Source: JAWXBK01 sp034439975
GTDB taxonomy: Bacteria; Pseudomonadota; Alphaproteobacteria; Dongiales; Dongiaceae
DNA length: 64,000 nucleotides
Reading direction: 5' to 3'
Assembly: GCA_034439975.1 (NCBI GenBank)
Contig: JAWXBK010000064.1
Span: 11,132-75,131 of the forward strand
Shown: one piece after another, positions 44,416 through 53,549 of the stretch
Layout: the number at the start of each line of letters is the position of its first letter
Numbering within the stretch: position 1 is the stretch's first letter
Notes under the pieces: generated by a model
Seen by the model: only the letters and a program-made list of their open reading frames with translations
What the model was told of the DNA's origin: nothing
Database searches by the model: none
Position numbers and translations under genes: made by a program

Positions 44416-44430
44416 GAACAAAACGGGAAA
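44416..44430 (-). promoter_or_regulatory. Second, imperfect LexA box in the lexA leader
   Basis: On the plus strand GAAC-N7-GAAA matches the reverse of GTTC-N7-GTTC with one mismatch. It lies about 10 bp downstream of the perfect box, within the predicted transcript leader. It could bind a second dimer at lower affinity. Confidence 0.45.
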
Positions 44431-44439
44431 TGCGCGTCT

Positions 44440-44454
44440 GTTCTAGTTTGGTTC
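44440..44454 (+). promoter_or_regulatory. LexA (SOS) box, GTTC-N7-GTTC
   Basis: The sequence GTTC TAGTTTG GTTC is a perfect match to the alphaproteobacterial LexA operator. It lies 78-92 bp upstream of the lexA start and overlaps the -10 region and spacer of the predicted lexA promoter. This is the expected autoregulation site. Confidence 0.85.
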
Positions 44455-44469
44455 TTTGTGCGAGGTCAA
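44440..44469 (-). promoter_or_regulatory. Predicted promoter of lexA
   Basis: On the minus strand TTGACC (44469-44464, 5/6) and TAGAAC (44445-44440, 4/6) are 18 nt apart. As an alphaproteobacterial -10, ACTAGAAC matches GCTANAWC at 7 of 8 positions. The SOS box sits across it, so LexA binding would block RNA polymerase. Confidence 0.55.
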
Positions 44470-44540
44470 GACCCACCGAACAAAGGGGGCAATCGCCGCC
44501 GGGCGGGCCGGTCAGAATCGGCGGAAATCGCCGATTTCTC

Positions 44541-45755
44541 TCATATACCGACGGCGCCGCCGGCGAGCGGCACGATCTCGACCTCGCGGCCGGCCTTGAG
44601 CGCCGGGGCCAAGGGCGCCCGCGCGATCAAGCAGTCGGCGCCGGCGAGAAACGAGAGCATCGAGCTGTCCTGCCGGTCAAAGGCGGTGGCGACCCGCCCG
44701 CCGTCGGGCGTCCGCTCAAGGCGGGCGCGCAGATAATCCTCGCGCCGGTCGTTCTCCGGCAGATCCTTGCCGAGCCGGGCGCGCTCGCGGGGAACGACGG
44801 GATCGGCAACGCCCTCGAGCAAGGCAAGGGCGGGGCGCAGGAAGATCGTGCTGCATACGAGGGTCGAGACCGGATTGCCGGGGAGGCCGAGCACCGGCGT
44901 GCCATCGACCATGCCGAACATCAGCGGCTTGCCCGGTCGCATCGCGATCTTCCAGAAATCGAGTGCCATGCCTTTGGCGCCCAGTGCCGCGCGCATCAGA
45001 TCGTGGTCGCCGACAGAGACGCCGCCGGTCGTTACCAGCAGGTCGGCTGCCGCCGCGCCATCGGTCATCGTCTTGAGCGCTTCAAGATTGTCGGGTGCGA
45101 CGCCAAGATCGATCGGGATGCCGCCGCAGGCACGCACGAACGCGGCGATACCGATGCCGTTGGAGCTGACGATCTGGCTCGGACCAATTGGCTCGCCCGG
45201 CATCACGATCTCGTCGCCCGATGAAAGGATCGCGATGCGCGGCTGGCGATGTACCTGAAGCCAGGGCCGGTTCATCGCGGCGGCGAGGCCGACATCGCGC
45301 GCCGTGAGACGGCGGCCGCGCTTCAGCAGCACATGGCCGGTTTTGAAATCCAGGCCGGCGGGGCGAACGAAGAGACCGCTTTTGACGGCCTCCTTCACGA
45401 TCACCCGCGCGCCATCGGCGTCGGTGTTTTCCTGGATGACGATCGCATCGGCGCCGTCGGGAATGGGACCGCCGGTGAAGATACGCACTGCCTCGCCGGG
45501 TCCGATCTTGCCAGCGAAGGAACGGCCAGCGGGCGCCTCGCCGATGACGGTGAGCGTTGCCGGCACCGATGCGACGTCGGCGGCGCGCACCGCATAACCG
45601 TCCATCGCCGATACGGCAACTGGTGGCTGCGTAACGCGCGATTCGAGATCGACAGCAAGCACGCGGCCGAGCGCATCGTTGAGTGCAATCTGCTCGGTAC
45701 CGAGTGGGGCGAGCGCATCCAGAATTCGTTGCAGCGCCTCGGCAACCGAAATCAT
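44541..45755 (-). CDS. moeA: Molybdopterin molybdenumtransferase
   Basis: This enzyme inserts molybdate into adenylylated molybdopterin. The 404-aa protein has SAMDGYAVRAADV in domain I, IFTGGPIPDGADAIVIQE in domain III, and the MPT-binding TTGGVSVGDHDLM plus LPGNPVSTLVC. I chose the ATG at 45755, 2 nt after the moaC stop. It ends the minus-strand transcript trpG-trpD-trpC-moaC-moeA, leaving 178 bp to the lexA start. Confidence 0.94.
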   Translation of the reverse strand: MISVAEALQRILDALAPLGTEQIALNDALGRVLAVDLESRVTQPPVAVSAMDGYAVRAADVASVPATLTVIGEAPAGRSFAGKIGPGEAVRIFTGGPIPDGADAIVIQENTDADGARVIVKEAVKSGLFVRPAGLDFKTGHVLLKRGRRLTARDVGLAAAMNRPWLQVHRQPRIAILSSGDEIVMPGEPIGPSQIVSSNGIGIAAFVRACGGIPIDLGVAPDNLEALKTMTDGAAAADLLVTTGGVSVGDHDLMRAALGAKGMALDFWKIAMRPGKPLMFGMVDGTPVLGLPGNPVSTLVCSTIFLRPALALLEGVADPVVPRERARLGKDLPENDRREDYLRARLERTPDGGRVATAFDRQDSSMLSFLAGADCLIARAPLAPALKAGREVEIVPLAGGAVGI

Positions 45756-45757
45756 CG

Positions 45758-46234
45758 TCACGTGGCCTGGAAGGTGCCGGATTTGCCGCCGGATTTCTGC
45801 GTGAGGCGAATCTCGCCGATGCGCATGCCCCGATCGATCGCCTTGCACATGTCGTAGACGGTGAGCGCCGCGACCGCGACGGCGGTCAGCGCTTCCATCT
45901 CGACGCCGGTCTGCCCGGTTACCTTGCAAATGGCGACGATATCGACGGCGCTGCGATCGGGATCGGGCTTCAGATCGACCGCGACCGATTGCAGCGCGAG
46001 CGGATGGCAGAGCGGGATCAGATCGGGTGTGCGCTTGGCGCCCATGATACCGGCAAGTCGCGCGACCGAGAGCACGTCGCCCTTCTTGATGCCGCCCGCC
46101 ATGATCCGTTCGAGCGTCGCCTTTGCCATGAACACCGTGCCGCGCGCCTCGGCGACGCGCTCGGTCGCATCCTTGCCCGAGACGTCCACCATCACGGCGC
46201 GGCCTTGCTCGTCGAAATGGGTGAGATCGGCCAT
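45758..46234 (-). CDS. moaC: Cyclic pyranopterin monophosphate synthase
   Basis: With MoaA this enzyme makes cyclic pyranopterin monophosphate, the first molybdenum cofactor intermediate. The 158-aa length is typical. The active-site segment is GAKRTPDLIPLCHPLAL, followed by GVEMEALTAVAVAALTVYDMCKA and RLTQKSGGKSG. I chose the ATG at 46234 (MADLTHFDEQGRAVMVDVS); the open frame further upstream overlaps trpC. Pairing of moaC-moeA with trp genes is common in alphaproteobacteria. Confidence 0.96.
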   Translation of the reverse strand: MADLTHFDEQGRAVMVDVSGKDATERVAEARGTVFMAKATLERIMAGGIKKGDVLSVARLAGIMGAKRTPDLIPLCHPLALQSVAVDLKPDPDRSAVDIVAICKVTGQTGVEMEALTAVAVAALTVYDMCKAIDRGMRIGEIRLTQKSGGKSGTFQAT

Positions 46235-46241
46235 CGGCGGA

Positions 46242-47078
46242 TCAGGCGCTCGCGGGAAGGGGTGCCGCGCCCAGCAGGCGGCGCGTCGCCGCGGTGACAT
46301 CCGCCTCGCGCATCAGCGATTCCCCGACCAGGAAGAGGCGGGCGCCGACTGTGGCAAGGCGCGCCAGGTCCTCGGTATTTTCGATGCCACTCTCCGCGAC
46401 GATCAGGCGATCGACCGGAACGCGCGGTGCAAGCGTTTCGGTCGTCGCAAGATCGACCTTCAGCGTCTTCAGATTGCGGTTGTTGATGCCGATCAGGTTC
46501 GCATCGAGCCTGAGCGCGCGGTCGAGCTCCGCTTCGTCATGCACCTCGACCAGCACGTCCATGCCGAGTTCGCCCGCGGCATCTTCGAGTTCCTTCGCCA
46601 TCGCATCGTCGAGCGCCGCCATGATGAGCAGAATGCAGTCGGCGCCGATCGCGCGCGCCTCGAGCACCTGATAGGGATCGAGCATGAAATCCTTGCGCAG
46701 GACCGGAAGCTGGACCGCGGCATGGGCGGCGGCGAGATACTCGTTACGGCCCTGGAAGAACGGCTGGTCGGTCAGCACCGAGAGGCACGCCGCGCCGCCA
46801 TTGCGGTAGGCACGCGCGAGCGCGGGCGGATCGAAATCGGCACGGATCACGCCCTTGCTCGGCGAGGCCTTCTTGATCTCGGCAATCAGCCCGTAAGGGC
46901 CGGCGGCGAGCGCACGGGCGAGCGCCTTCGTGAAACCGCGCGGCGCTTCGGCCGCAACCGCGCGTTCGAGCAGTTCGGCTTCGGGCGTCGCAATCTTGCG
47001 CCGCGCGATATGCGCGCGCTTTTCGGAGCAAATGCGGGCGAGTACGTCGTCCTTGCCGGTCTCGGCCGATGCGGTCAT
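46242..47078 (-). CDS. trpC: Indole-3-glycerol phosphate synthase
   Basis: This enzyme closes the indole ring in tryptophan synthesis. The 278-aa TIM-barrel protein has IAEIKKASPSKGVI, LRKDFMLDPYQV, LIGINNRNLKTL and ESGIENTEDLARL, all core motifs. It is monofunctional, with no fused TrpF. The ATG at 47078 follows the trpD stop by one base, so the genes are translationally coupled. Confidence 0.96.
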   Translation of the reverse strand: MTASAETGKDDVLARICSEKRAHIARRKIATPEAELLERAVAAEAPRGFTKALARALAAGPYGLIAEIKKASPSKGVIRADFDPPALARAYRNGGAACLSVLTDQPFFQGRNEYLAAAHAAVQLPVLRKDFMLDPYQVLEARAIGADCILLIMAALDDAMAKELEDAAGELGMDVLVEVHDEAELDRALRLDANLIGINNRNLKTLKVDLATTETLAPRVPVDRLIVAESGIENTEDLARLATVGARLFLVGESLMREADVTAATRRLLGAAPLPASA

Positions 47079-47079
47079 A

Positions 47080-48108
47080 TCAGGCTGCCATGTTGGTGAC
47101 GGCGACCAGCCGCTCGAGTGCGCGTTTGGCGCCGCCACCGTCGATTGCCTTGGCCGCGTCGGCGACGCCCGCCTTGAGGTTCGGGGTCTTGCCGGCGACG
47201 AGCAAAGCCGCCGCCGCGTTCAGCAGCACGATATCGCGATAGGGACCATGCTGACCGCCGAGCATCGCGCGGATTGCCGCCGCGTTCGCCTCGGCATCCC
47301 CGCCCTTGAGATCGGCGGCGGTTGCGCGCGGCAATCCCGCTTCTTCGGGCGTGACGTCGAAACGCCGGACCTGGCCACCGCTCAGTTCGGCGACATGGGT
47401 CGGACCGGTCGTCGTGATTTCGTCGATGCCATCGGAGCCATGCACCAGCCAGGCGCGTTCGGTGCCGAGTTCGGCCAGCACATGGGCGAGCGGTTCGAGC
47501 CATTGCTCGGAGAAGACGCCGATCAACTGGCGCCTGGTGCCGGCCGGGTTCGAGAGCGGGCCCATCAGGTTGAAGATGGTTCGCGTGCCCAGTTCGACGC
47601 GGGTCGGGCCGACATGGCGCATCGCGCTGTGATGACGCGGTGCCATCATGAAACAGATCCCGGCATCGCCGAGCGCGCGTTCGACCAGCGCGATATCGGC
47701 ATCGATATTGACGCCCAGCGCCGCCAGAACGTCCGCCGCGCCGGTCTTGGACGAGAGCGCGCGATTGCCGTGCTTTGCGACCGGAACGCCGGCGGCTGCC
47801 ACGACGAGCGCGGCGCCCGTCGAAATGTTCCAGGTACCCGACGCATCGCCGCCGGTGCCGCAAGTGTCGATCGCGCCTTCGGGGGCGACGATCCGGGTCA
47901 TCTTGCTACGCATCGCGCGCACCGCGCCGGTGATCTCCTCGACGGTTTCGCCGCGCACCCGCAGCGCCATGAGGAAGCCGCCGATCTGCGCTGGCGTCGC
48001 ATTGCCCGACATCATGATGTCGAAGGCCTCTTCGGCCTGCGCGGCGGTTAGCGGGCGACCCGTGGCCGCGGCCGCGATCAGCGGCCGTAGATCGCCGGTC
48101 GTGGTCAT
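47080..48108 (-). CDS. trpD: Anthranilate phosphoribosyltransferase
   Basis: This enzyme joins anthranilate to PRPP in tryptophan synthesis. The 342-aa protein has the PRPP motif CGTGGDASGTWNIST, KHGNRALSSKTGAADVL and RTIFNLMGPLSNPA. I chose the ATG at 48108; the upstream open frame overlaps trpG. There are 10 nt between the trpG stop and this start. Confidence 0.96.
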   Translation of the reverse strand: MTTTGDLRPLIAAAATGRPLTAAQAEEAFDIMMSGNATPAQIGGFLMALRVRGETVEEITGAVRAMRSKMTRIVAPEGAIDTCGTGGDASGTWNISTGAALVVAAAGVPVAKHGNRALSSKTGAADVLAALGVNIDADIALVERALGDAGICFMMAPRHHSAMRHVGPTRVELGTRTIFNLMGPLSNPAGTRRQLIGVFSEQWLEPLAHVLAELGTERAWLVHGSDGIDEITTTGPTHVAELSGGQVRRFDVTPEEAGLPRATAADLKGGDAEANAAAIRAMLGGQHGPYRDIVLLNAAAALLVAGKTPNLKAGVADAAKAIDGGGAKRALERLVAVTNMAA

Positions 48109-48118
48109 GGCCGTGCCT

Positions 48119-48724
48119 CTACGCCGATTTGCGCAGCATCGGCGCATCCGCGTTATGACCGGCGAGACGGAGGAAGTTCGCCAGGATGCGGTGTCCGTGC
48201 TGCGATTCGATGCTTTCCGGATGGAACTGAACGCCCCACAGCGGAAGCTTGCGATGCCGGAGCGCCATGACGATGCCGTCATCGGTCTCGGCGGTCACTT
48301 CGAGAGCGTCGGGGAAGGTCTCGCGGTCGACGATCAGCGAATGATAGCGCGTCGCGACGAACGGCCCGTCGATGCCGTCGAACAATTCGTTGCCGCTATG
48401 GCGGATCCTGCTCAGTTTGCCGTGCATCGGCGTGGGCGCACGCACGACATCGCCGCCAAAGACCTGACCGATCGCCTGATGGCCGAGGCAGACGCCGAAT
48501 AGCGGTATCTTGCCCGCCGCCGTCTTCACCAGATCGAGGCAGATGCCGGCCTGGTTCGGGGTGGCCGGACCGGGCGACAGGATGATGCCCTGCGGCGCGG
48601 CCGCCATGACCTCGTCGACCGTGATCTGGTCGTTGCGGTGGACGCGCATCGTCGCCCCCAGTTCGCCCAGATAATGGTAGAGGTTGTAGGTAAAGCTGTC
48701 GTAGTTATCGATTAAGATAAACAT
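48119..48724 (-). CDS. trpG: Anthranilate synthase component II (glutamine amidotransferase)
   Basis: This subunit provides ammonia to TrpE; the family also serves 4-aminodeoxychorismate synthase (PabA). The 201-aa class I amidotransferase has LIDNYDSFTYNLYHYL, catalytic Cys 79 in FGVCLGHQAIGQ and the His-Glu pair in VQFHPESIES. The ATG at 48724 opens the operon. Its partner trpE lies 1.3 kb upstream in the transcription direction, beyond an inserted opposite-strand gene. Confidence 0.94.
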   Translation of the reverse strand: MFILIDNYDSFTYNLYHYLGELGATMRVHRNDQITVDEVMAAAPQGIILSPGPATPNQAGICLDLVKTAAGKIPLFGVCLGHQAIGQVFGGDVVRAPTPMHGKLSRIRHSGNELFDGIDGPFVATRYHSLIVDRETFPDALEVTAETDDGIVMALRHRKLPLWGVQFHPESIESQHGHRILANFLRLAGHNADAPMLRKSA

Positions 48725-48778
48725 ATCAGCGTACTGCCGGCTGTTTTTCAGGCAGCGCGAAAGCACTGCCACTGCCTG

Positions 48779-48806
48779 TTTATATCAGGTCGTCCAGGGC
48801 TGCGAA
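48779..48806 (-). promoter_or_regulatory. Predicted promoter of trpGDC-moaC-moeA
   Basis: On the minus strand TATAAA (48784-48779, 5/6) has TTCGCA (48806-48801, 4/6) 16 nt upstream. Downstream, about 48750-48770, GGCAG...CTGCC arms form a hairpin in the leader. No Trp-rich leader peptide is visible, so classical trp attenuation is not supported. The 152-bp divergent spacer also has to serve the deacetylase gene. Confidence 0.45.
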
Positions 48807-48876
48807 AGCAAGGGCGGCCGGCAGGACGCGCCCGAATCATGCTATTCGGCGATCCCTGAGCGGAGACGAAGCTTCG

Positions 48877-50037
48877 ATGGCAAGCGCGCGGCGACGCAAG
48901 GCGGGCGGCAAGAGCAAGGGATGGCTCGCGACCTGGCGCGGCCGGCTCGGGCTCGCCGCGCCCGCGACGAAGGCCGCCGGCAAGCGGCGGAAGGCGTGCG
49001 CCTCGCCGCAACGCCTGGTCTGGATCGTTGTCATCTTCGCGCTCGGTCTGCTCGCCGGCGCGATCGGTCTCGATGCGGTCGGGGAGCGCGACGAGGGCGC
49101 AACGATCGCCGAACCGGCGGCCGCATCAGTATCCGAACTGGCGCCTGTACCGGCGGTCGAGGCGGAAGAGCCGGGCATCGGCGACATCATCGCGGCTCTG
49201 CCCGATCCGATCGCCGAACCCGAACCCGCACCGGATCCTGTCGTCACGACAGCGACGCCATCGGTCGAACTCGCGTCGGTCGCGCTGCCGGCCACGCCGA
49301 CCCCCTCGTCGGGTGCGTGGCTCGCGAACGCGCTGCCGCCGGTCGATACGCAGGGCCGGGCAATGATCGCGATCGTGATCGACGATGTCGGTGTCGACCG
49401 GCCCAATGCCGATGCGGCGATCGCCCTGCCGGCGCCGGTGACGCTCTCGCTGATGAGTTATGCCGACGATCTGCCGTCGCTCGCTGCGACCGCGCGCGCA
49501 CAGGGTCACGAGCTGATGTTGCATCTGCCTATGCAGCCGCTCGATGCGGGTGTCGATGCCGGCACCTACAGTTTGCGGATCGATCAGTCGCCGGCCGAGT
49601 TACGGGCGGCGCTCGACTGGGCGCTCGCGCGCTTCGATGGTTATATAGGCGTCAACAATCACATGGGCAGCGCGTTCACGCGCGCGCCGGCGCCGATGGC
49701 CGTCGTGCTGAGCGAGTTGCACCAGCGCGGACTGATGTTCCTCGATTCCCGCACCATCGCCGACAGCGCGGGCGGCGCAATCGCCGCGCGGCTTGGTTTG
49801 CCGCATCTCGATCGCGACATATTCCTCGACAACGATCCGTCGCCCGCAGCTATTGCGGCGCAGCTCGCCGAACTCGAGCGCATCGCGCTTGAGAAGGGCA
49901 GCGCCATCGGCATCGGACATCCATACCCCTCGACGATCGCCGCCTTGCAACGCTGGATCTCCGAACTCACCGCGCGCGGCATCGTGATCGTGCCGGTCAG
50001 CACGATCCTCCGGAAGAAACTCGGCTTGGCGGGGTAG
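48877..50037 (+). CDS. Divergent polysaccharide deacetylase family protein (YibQ-like)
   Basis: The 386-aa protein has a basic cytoplasmic start, one membrane anchor (about residues 46-66), a Pro/Ala/Glu-rich linker (about 75-155) and a C-terminal NodB-like barrel. The barrel shows AMIAIVIDDVGVDR, ELMLHLPMQPLD, VNNHMGSAFT, MFLDSRTIADS and AIGIGHPYPST, matching the divergent deacetylase (YibQ, formerly DUF610) family. It would act in the periplasm; the substrate is unknown. It sits between trpE (convergent, 6 nt apart) and trpG (divergent), an unusual place. Confidence 0.87.
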   Translation: MASARRRKAGGKSKGWLATWRGRLGLAAPATKAAGKRRKACASPQRLVWIVVIFALGLLAGAIGLDAVGERDEGATIAEPAAASVSELAPVPAVEAEEPGIGDIIAALPDPIAEPEPAPDPVVTTATPSVELASVALPATPTPSSGAWLANALPPVDTQGRAMIAIVIDDVGVDRPNADAAIALPAPVTLSLMSYADDLPSLAATARAQGHELMLHLPMQPLDAGVDAGTYSLRIDQSPAELRAALDWALARFDGYIGVNNHMGSAFTRAPAPMAVVLSELHQRGLMFLDSRTIADSAGGAIAARLGLPHLDRDIFLDNDPSPAAIAAQLAELERIALEKGSAIGIGHPYPSTIAALQRWISELTARGIVIVPVSTILRKKLGLAG

Positions 50038-50043
50038 AGCGGG

Positions 50044-51564
50044 TTAGCGATTCCCGCTGGCTTCGCCCGCGAAGCGCACGGCTTCCTGGGCGGCGCGGAC
50101 GAGGGCGCGGGCCTTGTGGTGGCATTCCTGATATTCGCTCTCGGCCACGCTGTCGGTCACGATGCCGCCGCCGGCCTGCACATACATGCGGCCATCCTTC
50201 ACGATTGCCGTCCTGAGCGCGATGCAGGTGTCCATCGCGCCGTCCGCGCCGAAGTAACCGATCGCACCGGCATAGATGCCGCGCCGTTCCGGTTCGAGCT
50301 CGTCGATGATCTCCATCGCGCGCACCTTGGGCGCGCCCGAGACGGTGCCGGCGGGAAACCCGGCCATCAGCGCATCGATCGCATCGTGCGCAGGATCGAT
50401 CCGGCCTTCCACGTTCGAGACGATGTGCATGACGTGGGAGTAATTCTCGATCTTCATCTTTTCGGTGACGCGTACGCTGCCGATCTGGGCGACGCGCCCG
50501 ACATCGTTGCGGCCGAGATCGAGCAGCATCAGATGTTCGGCGAGTTCCTTCGGATCGGCCAGCAGGTCGGCGGCATTGGCGCGATCCTCGTCGCCCGTCG
50601 CACCGCGGGGGCGCGTGCCGGCGATCGGGCGGATCGTCACCGTGCCGTCGCGCAGGCGAACCAGGATTTCGGGGCTCGATCCGACGACCGAGAATTTGTC
50701 GAAATCGAGATAGAACAGGAAAGGCGAGGGGTTGAGGCGGCGCAGCGAGCGATAGAGCGCAATCGGCGGCAAGGCGAACGGCATCGAAAAACGCTGCGAG
50801 AGCACGACCTGGAAGATGTCGCCGGCGAGGATGTACTCCTTCGCGCGCGCAACCATCGCATGATACTGCTCGCGGGTGAGGTTCGAGCCCGGCTCCGGCA
50901 CCGAGAGCGACGCGTCCTCGCGGCTCTGACGCCCGGGCAAGCTGCGGTCGAGATCGGCGACGACGTCGGAGAGCCGTTCGAGCGCCTGGTTATACGCGGC
51001 GCGCGCGCCGAGCTGTCCATCCGGGCGCGCTGGCGTCACCAGCGTCATATGGTCTTCGATATTGTCGAAGATCGCGATCACCGTTGGCCGCACGAACATG
51101 CCTTCGGGCAAGGCCAGCGGATCGGGCTTGTCGGTCGGCAGCCGCTCGATCAGCCGCACCATGTCGTAGCCCATATAGCCGAACAGGCCGGCCGCCATCG
51201 GCGGCAGCTTTTCCGGCAGATCGACTTTGCATTCCTCGATCAGCGCACGCAGGGAATCAAGCGTCGGCTTGCTGTCCTTGACGAACGTGTCCGGCTCGAA
51301 CCGCGCTTGGCGGTTTATCTCGGCGACATGGCCGGTGCAGCGCCAGATCAGATCGGGTTTCAATCCGATAAACGAATAGCGGCCGCGCACGGCACCGCCT
51401 TCGACGGATTCCAGCAGGAAACTGTATGGCCGGCCGTCGGCGAGCTTGAGCATCGCCGAGACCGGCGTTTCGAGATCGGCGACCAGCCGCGTCCAGACGA
51501 GTTGCGGCCGGCCGGAATCCCAGCCCGTGGCGAATTTCTCGAAATCGGGTTCGAAGCGGGCCAT
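50044..51564 (-). CDS. trpE: Anthranilate synthase component I
   Basis: This enzyme converts chorismate to anthranilate with ammonia from TrpG. The 506-aa protein has the Trp feedback motif SFLLESVEGG (about residues 48-57), FSVVGSSPEILVRL, GTRPRGAT, LLDLGRNDVGRVA and AGGGIVTDSV. The LLES feedback motif suggests allosteric control by tryptophan. It follows ppiD by 8 nt on the minus strand and may share that transcript, separate from the other trp genes. Confidence 0.96.
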   Translation of the reverse strand: MARFEPDFEKFATGWDSGRPQLVWTRLVADLETPVSAMLKLADGRPYSFLLESVEGGAVRGRYSFIGLKPDLIWRCTGHVAEINRQARFEPDTFVKDSKPTLDSLRALIEECKVDLPEKLPPMAAGLFGYMGYDMVRLIERLPTDKPDPLALPEGMFVRPTVIAIFDNIEDHMTLVTPARPDGQLGARAAYNQALERLSDVVADLDRSLPGRQSREDASLSVPEPGSNLTREQYHAMVARAKEYILAGDIFQVVLSQRFSMPFALPPIALYRSLRRLNPSPFLFYLDFDKFSVVGSSPEILVRLRDGTVTIRPIAGTRPRGATGDEDRANAADLLADPKELAEHLMLLDLGRNDVGRVAQIGSVRVTEKMKIENYSHVMHIVSNVEGRIDPAHDAIDALMAGFPAGTVSGAPKVRAMEIIDELEPERRGIYAGAIGYFGADGAMDTCIALRTAIVKDGRMYVQAGGGIVTDSVAESEYQECHHKARALVRAAQEAVRFAGEASGNR

Positions 51565-51572
51565 CGCGTCGC

Positions 51573-53471
51573 TCAGAACTGTTCTTCTGCTTCGAGCGCG
51601 GCCTCGTCGATCTCGACCGGATAACGAACGCGCAACGCATTCGCCATGCTGGTCACGATATCGCCCGCGACACCGGCCTTCATCTGATCGCGCAGCGCAT
51701 CGACGAGTTCGGCTTCGGCCGTACGATCGGCCGGCGTCACGTCTTTCAACACCGCGACGACGAATCCGCCGGTGACAGGGCCGGCGACCGCTGCGCCCGG
51801 TGCAACCGTGAAGAGACCGCCGGTCAAGGACGAGGGAAGATTGGCGGCGCTATCGCCCTGGGTGCGGGTGACGGGCGTGCTGGTCGCGACCGGCAGGCTT
51901 TCTTCCGCCGCGATCGTTGCAAGGGGTGTGCCGGCATTGACGCGGTCGGCGATCGCATTCGCCTTTTCCTCGGCAAGGCGCAGCCGCTCTTGCTCGATCC
52001 ATGCCGCGAGCACATCGGCGCGGACCTGGTCGAGCGGACGCAAGGCCGGCGGCGTCGCGCCGATCACCTGCACGATGGCGTAGCCGTTACCGTCGGGATC
52101 TTCGGTAAGCAGGCTGCTCTCGCCGGGTTCCGTTGCGAAGGCGAGGCTGGCGATGAACCCGGCGGGATCGTCGGCAATGACCGGATTTCCGTCGGGACCG
52201 TTGCCATAGCCGTCGACCGCATCGGCGGTCACGGCCGCGATACCGGCCGCGGATGCGGCATCCGCGAGCGATGCGCCCGCCGCGAGTTCGTCATCGATCA
52301 GGTTGGCGGCCTCGATCATGCGATCGACCGAAATTTCCTGCCTCATCTCCTGTTCAAGCAGGTCGCGCACATCCTCGAAGGTCGGCGAGTGGGCCGGGGT
52401 GATGGCGTTGACGCGGATCACGTGGAAGCCGAGCGGCGTCTCGATCGGGCCGGCGATGGCACCCATCTCGGTCGCAAAAGCGGTTTCGACTAAAACCGCA
52501 AGATCACCGGCGAGATCGGTCATCTCCATTTCGCCGAGATCGATCGGACCCGACCCGGTGAGTTCCTGCGAGACGGCATTGAAATCTTCGCCCGCATTGA
52601 TCCTCTCCACACCAGCCGCCGCGCTCGCGTCATCGGCAAACAGGATCTGCTCGACGGTGCGCCGCTCGGGCTGATCGAACTCCGCGCGCCGTGCTTCGTA
52701 TTCTTCGCGGAGCTGCGCCTCATCAATGAGGATAGTGCTCGCGACGCTCTCTTCGGTCAGACGGAGAAACTCGATGCTGCGATATTCCGGCGCCATGAAG
52801 CGATCGGGGTTTTCCTGGTGATAGGTATCCAGCGCCGCATCGTCCGGCGCCGTCGGCTCGGGGAACGCGCCGGCCGAGATCAGCAGCGTGTCGGCGGTGC
52901 GCTTTTCGGCGCGGTAATCGTAGAGCAGATTGACCATCGCATCGCTTGGATGCGCGCCGGCCGTGGCAGCGATCAACAACTGGTCGCGCATGATTTCGCG
53001 CCGCAGCGTTTCGATCAGGCCCGCCTCGTTGAGATTCGCCTGACGCATCATCTCGTTGAGGCGTCCCATGTCGATATTGCCGGCGGCATCGACCAGGCCG
53101 GGTTCGGAGGCGAGCCGCGACATCGCCTGGCTTTCGGACGCGGTCACACCGAGATCCTCGGCGTAATTGTCGTAAAGCGTGCGATTGACCAAGGTCTGTA
53201 CGGCGGAATCCATCAGCCCCATCGAACGCGCGCGCTCGGGGTCGATCGTCGTGCCGAAGGCTTCGCTCACCTGGTCGGTCAGGTTCCTGAACTCGCGATC
53301 GACCTGTTCCCGATACAGTTTGGCATCGCCAACCTGGATGACCGGCGCCATGATCGTGCGGCTCCGCAGCAAATCGCCGGGGCCGAGACTGATGATCAGT
53401 CCGCCGCCAACAAGGATGCCCAACGCCCCCAGCACCCATTTGGCGAACTTCGATTTCATGGCGATCATCAT
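51573..53471 (-). CDS. ppiD: PpiD/SurA-type periplasmic peptidyl-prolyl isomerase
   Basis: This membrane-anchored periplasmic chaperone assists exported proteins near the Sec translocon. The 632-aa protein has one N-terminal helix (KWVLGALGILVGGGLIISLG), a SurA_N-type region (about residues 30-200), a parvulin-like region near 270-370 (RTVEQILFADD, ETPLGFHVIRVN) and an Ala-rich C-terminal part. I chose the ATG at 53471; ATGs at 53468 and 53459 are also possible. The frame upstream to 53903 is antisense to tpiA and not part of it. Confidence 0.88.
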   Translation of the reverse strand: MMIAMKSKFAKWVLGALGILVGGGLIISLGPGDLLRSRTIMAPVIQVGDAKLYREQVDREFRNLTDQVSEAFGTTIDPERARSMGLMDSAVQTLVNRTLYDNYAEDLGVTASESQAMSRLASEPGLVDAAGNIDMGRLNEMMRQANLNEAGLIETLRREIMRDQLLIAATAGAHPSDAMVNLLYDYRAEKRTADTLLISAGAFPEPTAPDDAALDTYHQENPDRFMAPEYRSIEFLRLTEESVASTILIDEAQLREEYEARRAEFDQPERRTVEQILFADDASAAAGVERINAGEDFNAVSQELTGSGPIDLGEMEMTDLAGDLAVLVETAFATEMGAIAGPIETPLGFHVIRVNAITPAHSPTFEDVRDLLEQEMRQEISVDRMIEAANLIDDELAAGASLADAASAAGIAAVTADAVDGYGNGPDGNPVIADDPAGFIASLAFATEPGESSLLTEDPDGNGYAIVQVIGATPPALRPLDQVRADVLAAWIEQERLRLAEEKANAIADRVNAGTPLATIAAEESLPVATSTPVTRTQGDSAANLPSSLTGGLFTVAPGAAVAGPVTGGFVVAVLKDVTPADRTAEAELVDALRDQMKAGVAGDIVTSMANALRVRYPVEIDEAALEAEEQF

Positions 53472-53549
53472 GGCGGTCTGTCTCTTCCGTACGTGCTCTG
53501 GTGTGCAGGAAATTGCTGCGGTTCGCGGGCCCGGTTCGAAGCGCGCGGC

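Noticed and set aside
48725..48790. A trp attenuator leader peptide before trpG
   Set aside because: The hairpins are there, but I find no short reading frame with Trp codons, so transcription attenuation by charged tRNA-Trp is not supported.
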